Shown here: piece after piece, positions 7,918 through 16,196 of the stretch | Layout of the letters: every line of letters starts with the position of its first letter | How positions within the stretch are numbered: the first letter of the stretch is position 1 | From: Corynebacterium tuscaniense | Lineage (GTDB): Bacteria > Actinomycetota > Actinomycetes > Mycobacteriales > Mycobacteriaceae | DNA length: 42,507 nt | Direction of reading: 5' to 3' | Assembly (NCBI RefSeq): GCF_008693065.1 | Contig: NZ_VXKH01000010.1 | Location: 1-42,507 of the forward strand | Translations under genes and position numbers: made by a program | The notes under the pieces: generated by a model | Told to the model about the DNA's origin: nothing | The model's input: the letters and a program-made list of their open reading frames with translations, nothing else | The model's database searches: none

Positions 7918-8280
7918 TCAGTTCTTCGTGGCGTCAGTGGAGCGTGCGAATCTTTCACTCGCATCGGCAAGATAATGGGCCATGTCCCCCAGCGTGTCCC
8001 AGGAACTGAACAAATCCTCGTTGATGCGCACCCCAAAGTGATCCTCAGCGCGCACGACGAACTCGATCTGGGTAAGGGAATCCACGTCCAGGCCATCGAG
8101 CGTGTCTGCAGGGGAGACTGACTCGGCATTCTCTGCAACACCGACCTTGACCAACAGTGCACCTAGCTGCGCGAATGCGTCGCCATCGCGGGGGATATCC
8201 TGCAATTCGGACTCATCACCGGGGGACTTGGGGGTATCAAAACCAAACTTGGCAAGGTCTAGGCGTTGGGAAAGCTCCAT
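7918..8280 (-). CDS. acpM: Acyl carrier protein with N-terminal extension
   Basis: A 120-residue acyl carrier protein. The phosphopantetheine attachment site is LDVDSLTQIEFV, with the modified serine at residue 68. It is followed by the usual helix and the FGVRINED segment. The first 35 residues (MELSQRLDLAKFGFD and an acidic linker) are longer than in minimal ACPs of about 80 residues. ACPs carry acyl intermediates as thioesters in the cytoplasm. A copy near aceE is also annotated in C. glutamicum as acpM (from memory). The start is 36 bp from the divergent hydrolase start. A CACAAT box 6 nt upstream of the ATG suggests a leaderless transcript. Confidence 0.9.
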   Translation of the reverse strand: MELSQRLDLAKFGFDTPKSPGDESELQDIPRDGDAFAQLGALLVKVGVAENAESVSPADTLDGLDVDSLTQIEFVVRAEDHFGVRINEDLFSSWDTLGDMAHYLADASERFARSTDATKN

Positions 8281-8303
8281 GCGGCCATTGTGCCACTAGC
8301 GGT

Positions 8304-8309
8304 TACGAT
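8304..8309 (+). promoter_or_regulatory. -10 box of a leaderless start (alpha/beta hydrolase)
   Basis: TACGAT, 7 nt before ATG at 8317. It lies in the 36-bp gap between divergent starts, so the two promoters must overlap. Confidence 0.5.
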
Positions 8310-8316
8310 CAACCGC

Positions 8317-9318
8317 ATGTCCATTGCCCGGAATCTGCGCGCTTTCCTAGAGATCAGTACCCCTGCCTGGGATCGTGCACGCCGGGCCGAAAGCGGTGCC
8401 CCGGGGTTAACCGGCATGCAGGAGGGGACAACACACAACGGGTCAATCGCGGTGCATTGGTATGAGTCGGGTCCACAGGACGCGGAGTTGACCGTTGTAT
8501 ACGTGCATGGCTTCAATATTTCTTCGCAGTCGTTTTATCTGCAAGAACAGGCTGTTAGATCAGCGGGTGTCCGCCAGTTGCTTGTCGACGTCCGCGGCCA
8601 CGGCAACACCGCCACCGACACTGTAGCGACGTTCGGGGCAGCCACACCCACAGAGTTGAACGTGGATGGCGCTGCCGATGACGTGATGGCGGTGATCAGA
8701 GACCGCGGTGTCATGGGCCCGGTGATTGTGGTGGGTCACTCCTTAGGCGGGCCGGTTTCTTTGTCTCTGATTCGCCGCTATGCCGGCGAGTCGGAGGGGT
8801 TTAATTTGGCTGGCAGTGTGCAGATCTCGTCGGCCGTGGACCCATTCACGGAACGTGGCATGCCGCAGGCCTTGGGTGGCGGAGTAGGAACGCTTCTGTA
8901 CCGCGCTGTGCAGGCGATGCCGGGCTTGTCCGAGGCAGTGCGTGTTGGGGTGACCTCGGCATTGGCACCATTATTAGCGGTGGGGTTTTATGCAGGGCAC
9001 GTGCCGTGGGAGATCATCCGCTTCCATGCAGAGATGATCCAAGACACTCCGCTGCGTACCTACGAGGGGTTCTTCCCGGATTTGCGCGAGCACTCGGAAC
9101 GGGCCACGGCCGAAAAACTCCAGGGTGTTCCCGGCTACATTGTGGTCGGAGAGCTTGACACAGTGGCGCCACTGGAACAATCAGAAGCGCTCCACGAGGT
9201 GTGGCCGGACGCTGCCCTGCAAGTACTGCCACGGTCGGGTCATATGCCGCCGTTGGATGCGGCGGGGGCAGTGACGGCAGCGATTATCCGGTTAGTGAAT
9301 AAGCTCCAAGCACCTTAG
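8317..9318 (+). CDS. Alpha/beta hydrolase
   Basis: A 333-residue alpha/beta-hydrolase. Visible elements are the oxyanion-hole VYVHGF (62-67), the nucleophile elbow GHSLGG with Ser142, the acid in GELDTVAP (Asp281), and the base in SGHMPPLD (His309). No signal peptide is seen; the first 30 residues look helical. ATG at 8317 fits the leaderless -10 box better than the in-frame codon at 8266, which lies inside the ACP gene. The neighbouring ACP and flavin monooxygenase suggest a lipid- or ester-related job, but this is inference. Its last four bases overlap the end of the convergent monooxygenase gene. Confidence 0.87.
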   Translation: MSIARNLRAFLEISTPAWDRARRAESGAPGLTGMQEGTTHNGSIAVHWYESGPQDAELTVVYVHGFNISSQSFYLQEQAVRSAGVRQLLVDVRGHGNTATDTVATFGAATPTELNVDGAADDVMAVIRDRGVMGPVIVVGHSLGGPVSLSLIRRYAGESEGFNLAGSVQISSAVDPFTERGMPQALGGGVGTLLYRAVQAMPGLSEAVRVGVTSALAPLLAVGFYAGHVPWEIIRFHAEMIQDTPLRTYEGFFPDLREHSERATAEKLQGVPGYIVVGELDTVAPLEQSEALHEVWPDAALQVLPRSGHMPPLDAAGAVTAAIIRLVNKLQAP

Positions 9319-10826
9319 GAAAACACCATGTCCTTGCGCAGGTCGGTGCTCTTGCGGCCCCAGGTCCGGTATTCGTGGATGTAGTCCTGGGTGAACGTCC
9401 AGGGATCCGCTTCGGCTTGGGTGGGCAGGTCCTTGCGGGCGCGGACGAGGTAGCCAGAATCCATGTTGAGCAGTGGGGCATTGGCGGTGAGGTGTGCGGG
9501 GAAGCGGGGCGTGGCGGTGGTGTAACCGTCGGAGGACATGAGCTTCCACAATCGACACATGTAGCGGGATACGAGGTCTGCGCGTAGGGTCCAGGACTGA
9601 TTGAGGTAGCCCACCGTGAAGGAGAAGTTGGGCAGCCCATCCACCATAAGTCCGCGGTAGGCCACGGCGGAAGGAATCGGCTTTTTCACACCATCCACCG
9701 ATATTGTGGCGCCACCAAAGACCTGAATATCCAGGCCAGTGGCGGTGATGATGACATCTGCCGGCAGGAAGGAACCGTCCTGGAGCTGGATGCCATCTTC
9801 TTTCACGGTGGCGATCTTTCCGGTCACAACCTTGGCGCCGTTCTGGATGGCCTTGAAAAAGTCGCCGTCCGGGGATTTGCACACGCGTTGGTCCCACGGG
9901 GCGTATGGCGGGTTGAAGTGGGCCATGATGTCCTTAAATGGGATGTACAAGCGGTTGAGAAGCATGAAGTAGCCGCGCGCCAGACGCGGGAACCCTTGGC
10001 ACAGCCAGTACTGCATCATGTCGCGCCCGATGTGCAGGGCGCGCGCGGTGGAGAGGGCGCGCTGCTCCGGCATGAGCTTCGTGGTCACGGCGGTGATGTT
10101 GTCCCGATTGGGCAGTGGCGCCACGTAGGTGGGGGTGCGCTGCAGCATGGTTACATCCGCACCAGCTTCATGCAGAGCGGGCAGCAACGTCACGGCTGTG
10201 GCGCCGGAGCCGATGATGATGCCTTTCTTCCCCGCCATGTCCAGGTTCTCCGGCCAGTGCTGTGGGTGGATGAGGGTGCCGTGGAAGCGCTCCATGCCAG
10301 GGATTTCCGCCGTGAACCCACGGTTATGTTTGTAGTATCCGGAGGAAAAATGCAGGTGCTTTGTCCACACGGTGTGTTCAGTCAGGGTCACATCCTCGGG
10401 TGCGTGGCCTTCGGGGATTGGTTGGCCATCACTGCGGGTCAACATGGTTACTTCCCACAGGCCTGCCGAGGAATCAAAGTTCGCGCTCTTCACCCAGGTG
10501 TGTAGGGTCAGGCGCTCAAAGACCCGTTCTTCACGCGCGACATCCTCGATGTATTCCTGGATTCGTTCGCCCGACCCAAGGCTGCCCTTGTGAGGCCACC
10601 GCTTGAACGGAAAGGAGAACGTGGCCATGTCCGAATCAGAGCGAATCCCCGGGTACGTAAACGTCACCCAGGTGCCGCCGACAGCCTTATTGGAATCAAC
10701 AATCTGCCAATTCCACTCCGGAAAATTCGCATTCACGTGGTGAGCGAGGTCGATGCCACTGAGCCCAGCACCGACGATCAACAGGTCTAACGGCTGCTGG
10801 CGGGAGGATGAATGCAATCGGCTCAT
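9315..10826 (-). CDS. Flavin-containing (Baeyer-Villiger-type) monooxygenase, EthA-like
   Basis: A 503-residue FAD- and NADPH-dependent monooxygenase. The N-terminal FAD fold is IVGAGLSG (17-24). GTWVTFTYPGIRSDSD (51-66) is a family hallmark. The Baeyer-Villiger fingerprint FxGxxxHxxxWP appears as FHGTLIHPQHWP (181-192), and the second Rossmann fold is IIGSGATAV (204-212). It resembles the EthA class, which oxidises ketones and activates thioamides in mycobacteria; the natural substrate here is unknown. It lies 80 bp downstream of aceE on the same strand but has its own leaderless-type promoter (TATCGT at 10834-10839). Confidence 0.9.
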   Translation of the reverse strand: MSRLHSSSRQQPLDLLIVGAGLSGIDLAHHVNANFPEWNWQIVDSNKAVGGTWVTFTYPGIRSDSDMATFSFPFKRWPHKGSLGSGERIQEYIEDVAREERVFERLTLHTWVKSANFDSSAGLWEVTMLTRSDGQPIPEGHAPEDVTLTEHTVWTKHLHFSSGYYKHNRGFTAEIPGMERFHGTLIHPQHWPENLDMAGKKGIIIGSGATAVTLLPALHEAGADVTMLQRTPTYVAPLPNRDNITAVTTKLMPEQRALSTARALHIGRDMMQYWLCQGFPRLARGYFMLLNRLYIPFKDIMAHFNPPYAPWDQRVCKSPDGDFFKAIQNGAKVVTGKIATVKEDGIQLQDGSFLPADVIITATGLDIQVFGGATISVDGVKKPIPSAVAYRGLMVDGLPNFSFTVGYLNQSWTLRADLVSRYMCRLWKLMSSDGYTTATPRFPAHLTANAPLLNMDSGYLVRARKDLPTQAEADPWTFTQDYIHEYRTWGRKSTDLRKDMVFS

Positions 10827-10833
10827 GGGGTAG

Positions 10834-10839
10834 ACGATA
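10834..10839 (-). promoter_or_regulatory. -10 box of a leaderless start (flavin monooxygenase)
   Basis: Minus-strand TATCGT, 7 nt before ATG at 10826. It indicates transcription independent of aceE. Confidence 0.5.
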
Positions 10840-10845
10840 ACAAGT

Positions 10846-10877
10846 AATTAGCTCTGCCAAATTAAAACAGGCTAATT
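10846..10877 (-). terminator. Possible weak stem-loop after aceE
   Basis: Arms AATTAGC and GCTAATT flank an 18-nt loop between the aceE stop and the monooxygenase promoter. The stem is AT-rich and there is no clear T-run, so termination is only a guess. Confidence 0.25.
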
Positions 10878-10906
10878 GCCTATTCGGGTCTACCCCACGA
10901 AAGCAC

Positions 10907-13714
10907 CTACTCCACCGCGTTTTCTTCGCCCTGATCGGAGCCGGAGTGGGTGGGGGAGGCGGCCGTCGGATCGTCGACAAGCAAATCCTTCGCTGCTTGC
11001 GCGGCGATGGAGATATCCAGCTTGCCTTCATCCGCGAGCGCCGTGAGTGCGGCCACAACCATGGATTCCGCATCAATGTTGAAGTAGCGGCGAGCAGCTT
11101 CGCGCGTATCGGAGAAGCCGAAGCCATCCGCACCGAGCACCACGTACCGGCCTGGCACATAAGGGCGGATCTGCTCGTGGAGGTCCGTGGAGAAGTCGCT
11201 GGTAGCGATGTACGGGCCCGACGTCTGCTTCAACTGCGTGGTGGCAAACGCCTCACCCGGATCTTGGTCCGGGGTGTGGATGCGGGCCTTGTTCCGCGCA
11301 GCACCATCCCGTGCCAGCAACGTCCACGAGGTCACGGAGTACACAGACGCACCTACCCCGTAGTCTTCTTGCAGAATCTGCTGCGCGCGCAGTGCCCACT
11401 GCATACCTACACCCGAGGCGAGCAAGGAGACGTTGTTCTCCTTCTCCTCACCACGATCGAACAGGTAGATGCCCTTGTGCAAGCCCTCAACGTCGAGGTT
11501 CTCCGGGCGTGCCGGCTGGTGGATCGGCTCGTTGTACACGGTGAGGTAGTACATGACATTCTCCCCGCCGTCCTTGCCATACATGCGCTCAATGCCACGA
11601 TGAATGAGGTATGGCAATTCGTACGCAAACGCTGGATCGTATGGCACAACCGCAGGGTTCGTCGACGCCAGAACAGGGGAGTGCCCATCCATGTGCTGCA
11701 GGCCCTCCCCGAACAGGGTCGTGCGGCCTGCCGTTGCACCCACGATGAAGCCACGCCCCATCTGATCACCAGCAGCCCAGAAATTATCGCCCGTGCGCTG
11801 GAAACCGAACATGGAGTAGAAGATGTACATGGGGATCATGGGCTCACCATGCGTCGCATAGCTTGTCGCTGCTGCAATAAAGCTTGCCGACGACCCGTCC
11901 TCATTAATCCCCTCATGCAAAATCTGCCCGTCCGTGGCTTCGCGGTAGGACAGCTGCAGATCATGGTCGACCGGAACGTAGTTCTGGCCCTTGGGGTTGT
12001 AAATCTTCAGCGTGGGGAACCAGGAATCCAGACCGAAGGTGCGTGCCTCATCCGGAATGATGGGCACCACGCGCTTGCCGATCTCCTTGTCGCGCATCAG
12101 CGCCTTGAACGTGCGCACCAACGCCATAGTGGACGCCACCTTCTGGGGACCCGAGTCCTTGAACAGCGCCTTGAAGGTCTTTTCAAAATCCGGCATCTCC
12201 AGCGGCGTGTACGCTTCTCGACGCTCCGGTAAGTACCCGCCCAGCTCCTTGCGGCGCTCGATCATGTACTTGACCTCGTCCGAGTCTGGGCCCGGGTTGT
12301 AGTACGGCGGGAGGTACGGGTCCTTCTCCAACTCCTCATCCGTGATCGGGATTTCCTGCTTATCGCGGAAGAGCTTCAGATCATCCAGCGTGAGGTTCTT
12401 CATCTGGTGGGTCGCGTTGCGGCCCTCGAAGTTGTGGCCCAGGCCGTAGCCCTTGATAGTCAGAGCCAGGATGACCGTCGGTTTTCCGTTCTTGGTCTCC
12501 AGTGCCTTCTTGTAGGCGGCGTAGACCTTGCGGTAATCGTGGCCGCCGCGGCGCAGATTCCAGATCTCCTCATCCGTCATGTCTTCCACGAGCTTCGCCG
12601 TGCGCGGGTCGCGGCCGAAGAAGTGCTCGCGGACGTAGGCGCCGTCATTGGCCTTGAACGTCTGGTAATCGCCGTCCTTGGTGGTGTTCATGATGTGGAC
12701 GAGAGCGTTATCCTCATCCTTCTCCAGCAGCTCATCCCACTCACGGCCCCAGATCACCTTGATCACGTTCCAGCCGGCGCCCTTGAAGAAGGACTCCAGC
12801 TCTTGGACGATCTGGCCGTTGCCGCGCACCGGGCCGTCGAGACGCTGCAAGTTGCAGTTCACCACAAACGTGAGGTTGTCCAGCTCATAGAGGCTAGCCA
12901 TCTGGAGCAGACCGCGGGATTCCGGCTCATCCATCTCACCATCACCGAGGAATGCCCAAACGTGCTGCTGGTCCGTGTCCTTGATCCCGCGGTCCTGCAG
13001 GTACTTGTTAAAACGTGCCTGGTAAATCGCATTCATCGGGCCCAAGCCCATGGACACGGTGGGGAACTCCCAGAACTTCGGCATGTCGTGCGGGTGTGGG
13101 TACGAGGGCATACCAACGTCGGGGCGCGACTTCTGCTGGCGGAAGCCATCCATCTGCTCCTCGCTCAGGCGGCCCTCCAGGAACGCGCGAGCATAAATAC
13201 CCGGGGAGGCGTGACCCTGCACAAAGATCTGGTCACCGCCCTGCGGCGCATCCTTGCCGTGGAAGAAGTGGTTGAAACCAACCTCATACAGCGCTGCTGC
13301 TGAGGCGTAGGTGGAAATGTGGCCACCAACTTTGATACCTGGGCGCTGCGCACGGTGCACCATGATCGCCGCGTTCCACCGAATCCAACGGCGGTAGCGC
13401 TTCTCCATCTCCTCATCGCCAGGGAAATCCGGTTCCAACTTTGTGGGAATGGTGTTCACAAAATCCGTCGACGTCAACGCCGGCAACGGCACACGCTGGG
13501 CAGAGGCGCGCTCCAGCAGGCGAAGCATGAGATAGCGGGCACGCTCCGGGTCCGAATCCTCCAACAGGCCATCCAAGGAATCGATCCATTCCTGAGTTTC
13601 CTCCGGGTCTGGATCGTGCATGTAGGAAGCAACCCCATCACGAATGAGCGGGATGTTCGTATCCTCTGCGTGTGGAGTTGTGAGGTCAGGGTTGTCCGAA
13701 TTCGTGTCGGCCAT
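10907..13714 (-). CDS. aceE: Pyruvate dehydrogenase E1 component (homodimeric AceE)
   Basis: A 935-residue thiamine diphosphate-dependent E1 of the pyruvate dehydrogenase complex; it decarboxylates pyruvate and passes acetyl groups to the lipoyl E2 in the cytoplasm. Markers are [21 protein letters not shown], the ThDP/Mg motif beginning [14 protein letters not shown] (about residues 255-270), the transketolase-type pyrimidine-binding domain after residue about 500, and [14 protein letters not shown]. Length matches C. glutamicum AceE (about 920). ATG at 13714 is fixed by GGAGG six bases upstream; the frame continues upstream to 14260, but that part is antisense to the DUF3052 gene. It is divergent from DUF3052, as in mycobacteria. 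The leader holds a nested inverted repeat. Confidence 0.97.
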   Translation of the reverse strand: MADTNSDNPDLTTPHAEDTNIPLIRDGVASYMHDPDPEETQEWIDSLDGLLEDSDPERARYLMLRLLERASAQRVPLPALTSTDFVNTIPTKLEPDFPGDEEMEKRYRRWIRWNAAIMVHRAQRPGIKVGGHISTYASAAALYEVGFNHFFHGKDAPQGGDQIFVQGHASPGIYARAFLEGRLSEEQMDGFRQQKSRPDVGMPSYPHPHDMPKFWEFPTVSMGLGPMNAIYQARFNKYLQDRGIKDTDQQHVWAFLGDGEMDEPESRGLLQMASLYELDNLTFVVNCNLQRLDGPVRGNGQIVQELESFFKGAGWNVIKVIWGREWDELLEKDEDNALVHIMNTTKDGDYQTFKANDGAYVREHFFGRDPRTAKLVEDMTDEEIWNLRRGGHDYRKVYAAYKKALETKNGKPTVILALTIKGYGLGHNFEGRNATHQMKNLTLDDLKLFRDKQEIPITDEELEKDPYLPPYYNPGPDSDEVKYMIERRKELGGYLPERREAYTPLEMPDFEKTFKALFKDSGPQKVASTMALVRTFKALMRDKEIGKRVVPIIPDEARTFGLDSWFPTLKIYNPKGQNYVPVDHDLQLSYREATDGQILHEGINEDGSSASFIAAATSYATHGEPMIPMYIFYSMFGFQRTGDNFWAAGDQMGRGFIVGATAGRTTLFGEGLQHMDGHSPVLASTNPAVVPYDPAFAYELPYLIHRGIERMYGKDGGENVMYYLTVYNEPIHQPARPENLDVEGLHKGIYLFDRGEEKENNVSLLASGVGMQWALRAQQILQEDYGVGASVYSVTSWTLLARDGAARNKARIHTPDQDPGEAFATTQLKQTSGPYIATSDFSTDLHEQIRPYVPGRYVVLGADGFGFSDTREAARRYFNIDAESMVVAALTALADEGKLDISIAAQAAKDLLVDDPTAASPTHSGSDQGEENAVE

Positions 13715-13735
13715 TGGGTACCTCCATAGACATGT

Positions 13736-13781
13736 GAACGTGGTGCAAAGAAGTGGGCCAAAAGGCCCTAAGTACACGTTC
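13736..13781. promoter_or_regulatory. Nested inverted repeat in the aceE leader
   Basis: Outer arms GAACGTG (13736-13742) and CACGTTC (13775-13781) enclose a perfect inner hairpin, GGGCC-AAAA-GGCCC (13755-13768). On the aceE strand a -10-like TATCCT lies at 13783-13788. The inner hairpin would therefore sit in the 5' UTR, upstream of the GGAGG site. TTCTTTGCACC between the arms shares the CTTTGCA core of RamB-type sites of C. glutamicum; this match is tentative. Confidence 0.45.
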
Positions 13782-13867
13782 GAGGATACTACTTTTGCGC
13801 AGAGCCACCCGAAGTTCACTATTCCCCCAAGATGCGCGGTATCCTGGCTATATCCATATCCGACGCA

Positions 13868-14296
13868 ATGGGAGGCAATTCGACAGTGGGCGCCACTGGT
13901 GCTGTGAACTACGTAGACAAGCTGGGAATTTCTACAGACGATGTAGTCCAGGAACTCGGGTGGGACGAAGATTGTGATTCGTCCTTGTCCGAAGCCATCG
14001 AGGACCACATCGGGGAACTCCTGCTTGATGAAGACACAGATGAGCTTTGCGACGTTGTCCTTCTCTGGCACCGAGCCGGCGACGATGACCTCGTTGATGT
14101 CCTCGTCGACGCGGGCCGTAACCTTGGCGATGGTGGACGTATCTGGCTCCTCACCCCAGGCGCGAACAAGCCCGGAGAGGTGCACCCAGGCGACATCTCT
14201 GAATCTGCCCAGCTTGCAGGCCTTCTGCAAACCAAGGCTGACCGCGTAGGCGACTGGCAAGGATCCTGCCTCCGCAGCGCCGGCGCGAAGCGTTAA
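13868..14296 (+). CDS. DUF3052 family protein
   Basis: A 142-residue protein matching the DUF3052 family found next to aceE in mycobacteria and corynebacteria. Recognisable segments are [55 protein letters not shown] and [19 protein letters not shown]. It is acidic and cytoplasmic, with no membrane segment or catalytic motif; the function is unknown. ATG at 13868 (MGGNSTVG) is chosen over ATG at 13832 because conservation begins there. A TATCCT box upstream at about 13839 could be its -10. It is divergent from aceE, so the two may share control elements. A probable terminator follows the stop. Confidence 0.88.
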   Translation: MGGNSTVGATGAVNYVDKLGISTDDVVQELGWDEDCDSSLSEAIEDHIGELLLDEDTDELCDVVLLWHRAGDDDLVDVLVDAGRNLGDGGRIWLLTPGANKPGEVHPGDISESAQLAGLLQTKADRVGDWQGSCLRSAGAKR

Positions 14297-14303
14297 CTGG
14301 TCC

Positions 14304-14350
14304 GGGCCGTCGAAGCTCTGACCGGTAAAGCGCTGACCGGCCCTTTTGTT
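14304..14350 (+). terminator. Probable intrinsic terminator of the DUF3052 gene
   Basis: GGGCCG (14304-14309) pairs with CGGCCC (14338-14343), followed directly by TTTTGTT. The loop is long (28 nt) but may fold internally. Confidence 0.45.
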
Positions 14351-14400
14351 CAGATCGTTGGGGGCGTGTTAATGTTCACCCCACGTGTTCATTCATGTGC

Positions 14401-14476
14401 GCGCCGTTAGCTCAGCTGGAAGAGCAACTGGTTTACACCCAGTAGGTCGGCGGTTCGAGCCCGTCATGGCGCACCA
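14401..14476 (+). tRNA. tRNA-Val (anticodon UAC)
   Basis: A 76-nt tRNA with the CCA end encoded. Acceptor arms GCGCCGT and ATGGCGC pair with one G-U; the D arm has TAGCTCAGCTGGAAGAGC. The anticodon stem ACTGG/CCAGT encloses loop TTTACAC with anticodon TAC, reading GUA and other valine codons. The T arm is GGCGG-TTCGAGC-CCGTC. It is on the plus strand between DUF3052 and the end of the SURF1 gene. A TAATGT box at about 14369 may be its promoter. Confidence 0.96.
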
Positions 14477-14480
14477 GCTC

Positions 14481-14520
14481 ACAGCCACTTTCCGCTCAAT
14501 GGGGAGTGGCTGTTGGTTTG
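14481..14520 (+). terminator. Intrinsic terminator after tRNA-Val
   Basis: Perfect 9-bp stem ACAGCCACT (14481-14489) and AGTGGCTGT (14505-14513) with a 15-nt loop, followed by TGGTTTG. It starts four bases after the tRNA. Confidence 0.65.
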
Positions 14521-14569
14521 CCCTAGGGCGCGCACCTGTCACCTGTAAAAGATTACATGGCGAAAAATC

Positions 14570-14598
14570 GGTTCATCTAAAACTGGTTCATCTGAAAC
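14570..14598 (+). repeat. Short tandem repeat (15-bp unit, two copies)
   Basis: GGTTCATCTAAAACT followed by GGTTCATCTGAAACC, differing at two positions. It lies in the non-coding stretch between the tRNA terminator and the SURF1 stop. No other feature is seen in that stretch. Confidence 0.6.
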
Positions 14599-14676
14599 CT
14601 GGGGTAGCGCATTTCTGCAGCCGGCTAGGCGCGTGTCAGGGTGGGGAGGGCTGTGGGAGGCCTAGTGTCGCCTGGC

Positions 14677-15639
14677 CTAGAACCCCTTGTGGCCCTTCTC
14701 TGCCCACGGGTTCTTGCGGGATTGGCCGTAGCGCGCCCGGGCCGGGGCCGGGGCAGCGGCAGAGACTTCGGGGGTGGTAGAAGAGGCAGGCTCATCAGGT
14801 GAAGCGGCAGTGGGGTCGGAGAAACCGGAGGAGTCAGTAGAAACTCTGGTCAACGCTTCCATCTCCCGCTGTTCGTCGCGGTAGCGGCGGCGTTCCCGGA
14901 TTTCGGAGTAGAGGAAGTAGGCGAGTCCGGCAGGCGCCATGATGCCGAAGGCGATCCACTGCAGACCGTAGGAGAGGTGGTTGCCGCGGTCGAGCATGGG
15001 CAGGGGGATGGGGTTGAGGACACCGGGTTGGTCGGAAAGCAACTGGGCATAGGGGCTGACCAGGTCTTGGGAGGTGACCTCGGCAATTTGAGGGGTGTGG
15101 ATGGTTTGGACCATGGTGTAGCCCTGCTCCTCAAGCGGAGTGCTCTCCGTGGCGGGGTCGGAGGTGCGTAGCATCGCCGACAGGGTGGTGTTACCGGTAG
15201 GCACAGGGTCCAAAGGGGGAACGCGGGTACCGCCCTCAGCAGCGGGGACCCAGCCGCGGTTGACCAGGATGGTATCGCCGGAGTCCAAAGTGAAAGGCAC
15301 GAGCGATTGGAAAGCAGGGGTGCCGTCCACCGGGCGCAGGCGCAGGAGGATTTCACTGTCCGGGTTGTAGTGCCCGGTCATGGTCACACGTGTCCATTCC
15401 TTCTCGGGGGTGTATCCCTCAGCCAGGATGGTGTTGACGTCGACCGGGTCGGCCTCGAATGCCGCTTCGATTCGCTGGTTGCGTTCTTTAATGTCGTGGT
15501 CTTTGTTCAGTTGCCACGGAGACAACCAGGTGATGGCAAACCAGGAGAAGGCGATGGCCAAAATGGCGGCGATGACCCAGCCGGGGTTCACAAAAGACTT
15601 CCACAGTGGTTTGGTGGTCTGGCTGTTCGAGGTGGTCAC
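14677..15639 (-). CDS. SURF1 family protein (cytochrome oxidase assembly)
   Basis: A 320-residue SURF1-like membrane protein; the family helps heme insertion and assembly of cytochrome c oxidase. An N-terminal helix at about residues 18-40 (WVIAAILAIAFSWFAITWL) and a second helix at about 218-240 (LQWIAFGIMAPAGLAYFLY) flank an extracytoplasmic domain. That domain contains GHYNPDSEILLRLRPVDG, DTILVNRGWVP and the HLSYGLQW motif. A 75-residue Ser/Pro/Ala-rich cytoplasmic tail ending in NPWAEKGHKGF is an actinobacterial-type extension. The start is GTG at 15639, five bases after the ptpA stop, so the two genes are co-transcribed. This gene pair is also adjacent in M. tuberculosis. Confidence 0.92.
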   Translation of the reverse strand: MTTSNSQTTKPLWKSFVNPGWVIAAILAIAFSWFAITWLSPWQLNKDHDIKERNQRIEAAFEADPVDVNTILAEGYTPEKEWTRVTMTGHYNPDSEILLRLRPVDGTPAFQSLVPFTLDSGDTILVNRGWVPAAEGGTRVPPLDPVPTGNTTLSAMLRTSDPATESTPLEEQGYTMVQTIHTPQIAEVTSQDLVSPYAQLLSDQPGVLNPIPLPMLDRGNHLSYGLQWIAFGIMAPAGLAYFLYSEIRERRRYRDEQREMEALTRVSTDSSGFSDPTAASPDEPASSTTPEVSAAAPAPARARYGQSRKNPWAEKGHKGF

Positions 15640-15644
15640 GGCGC

Positions 15645-16112
15645 CTACTCTACTCGCTCGCGGACCCAGTCCAGAATGCCATCGGCGGCGGCTTCGATCT
15701 GCTGGCGGGTGATGGTGAAGCCTTCGGGGCCGCCGTAGTATGGGTCTTCCACGCCAGCGCCTGACGGGGCAGCGGGGTCAAAAGAACGCAGCAGGCGGAT
15801 CTTCTCTTCGGGCACGCCTCGGGCCGCAAGTTCGGAGACGTGTCGGGTGTCTAGCGCCACGATGAGGTCGGCGTTCATCTGCGTGCCACCAAACTGCTGG
15901 GCGCGGTGGGTGGAGCCGTCATAACCAGCGGCGGCAAGCTCAGCCACAGCCCGGTGATCTGCGGGGTTGCCCACATGCCAGCCGCCGATGCCGGAGGAGG
16001 TGACGCGGATGTGGGGGTCCAGGGAGGCGTCGATAAGCTTCTGGCGAATGATGACTTCCGCCATGGGCGAACGGCAGATGTTGCCTGTGCACACGAAATC
16101 GATGTGAATCAT
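15645..16112 (-). CDS. ptpA: Low-molecular-weight protein tyrosine phosphatase
   Basis: A 155-residue cytoplasmic phosphatase. The P-loop CTGNICR at residues 8-14 holds the nucleophile Cys8 and Arg14, followed by SPMAEV. The general acid is Asp123 in DPYYGG. It hydrolyses phosphotyrosine in proteins, and possibly small phosphoesters. ATG at 16112 has AAGGAG five bases upstream; the frame extends further upstream, but only antisense to NIF3. Position beside SURF1, NIF3 and the zinc-ribbon gene matches M. tuberculosis ptpA. I see no adjacent tyrosine-kinase gene such as ptkA. Confidence 0.93.
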   Translation of the reverse strand: MIHIDFVCTGNICRSPMAEVIIRQKLIDASLDPHIRVTSSGIGGWHVGNPADHRAVAELAAAGYDGSTHRAQQFGGTQMNADLIVALDTRHVSELAARGVPEEKIRLLRSFDPAAPSGAGVEDPYYGGPEGFTITRQQIEAAADGILDWVRERVE

Positions 16113-16183
16113 GGGGTCTCCTTGGGTGAGAAATTCGTTCCACCCAGCATGACAGCGGGGCGGGACGCCGGCAATGCGTCCCC

Positions 16184-16189
16184 TAGACT
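16184..16189 (+). promoter_or_regulatory. -10 box of a leaderless start (NIF3)
   Basis: TAGACT followed by 7 nt and ATG at 16197. The same hexamer and spacing recur before thrC, and the same hexamer occurs before the Nudix gene. Confidence 0.55.
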
Positions 16190-16196
16190 TGGGTGC

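Noticed and set aside
10946..12232. 428-codon plus-strand frame within aceE
   Set aside because: Shadow of the aceE codons (high GC third positions); low-complexity Arg/Val/Leu content and no family resemblance.
13715..14260. N-terminal extension of aceE by 182 codons
   Set aside because: It is antisense to DUF3052; the strong GGAGG site and family alignment place the start at 13714.
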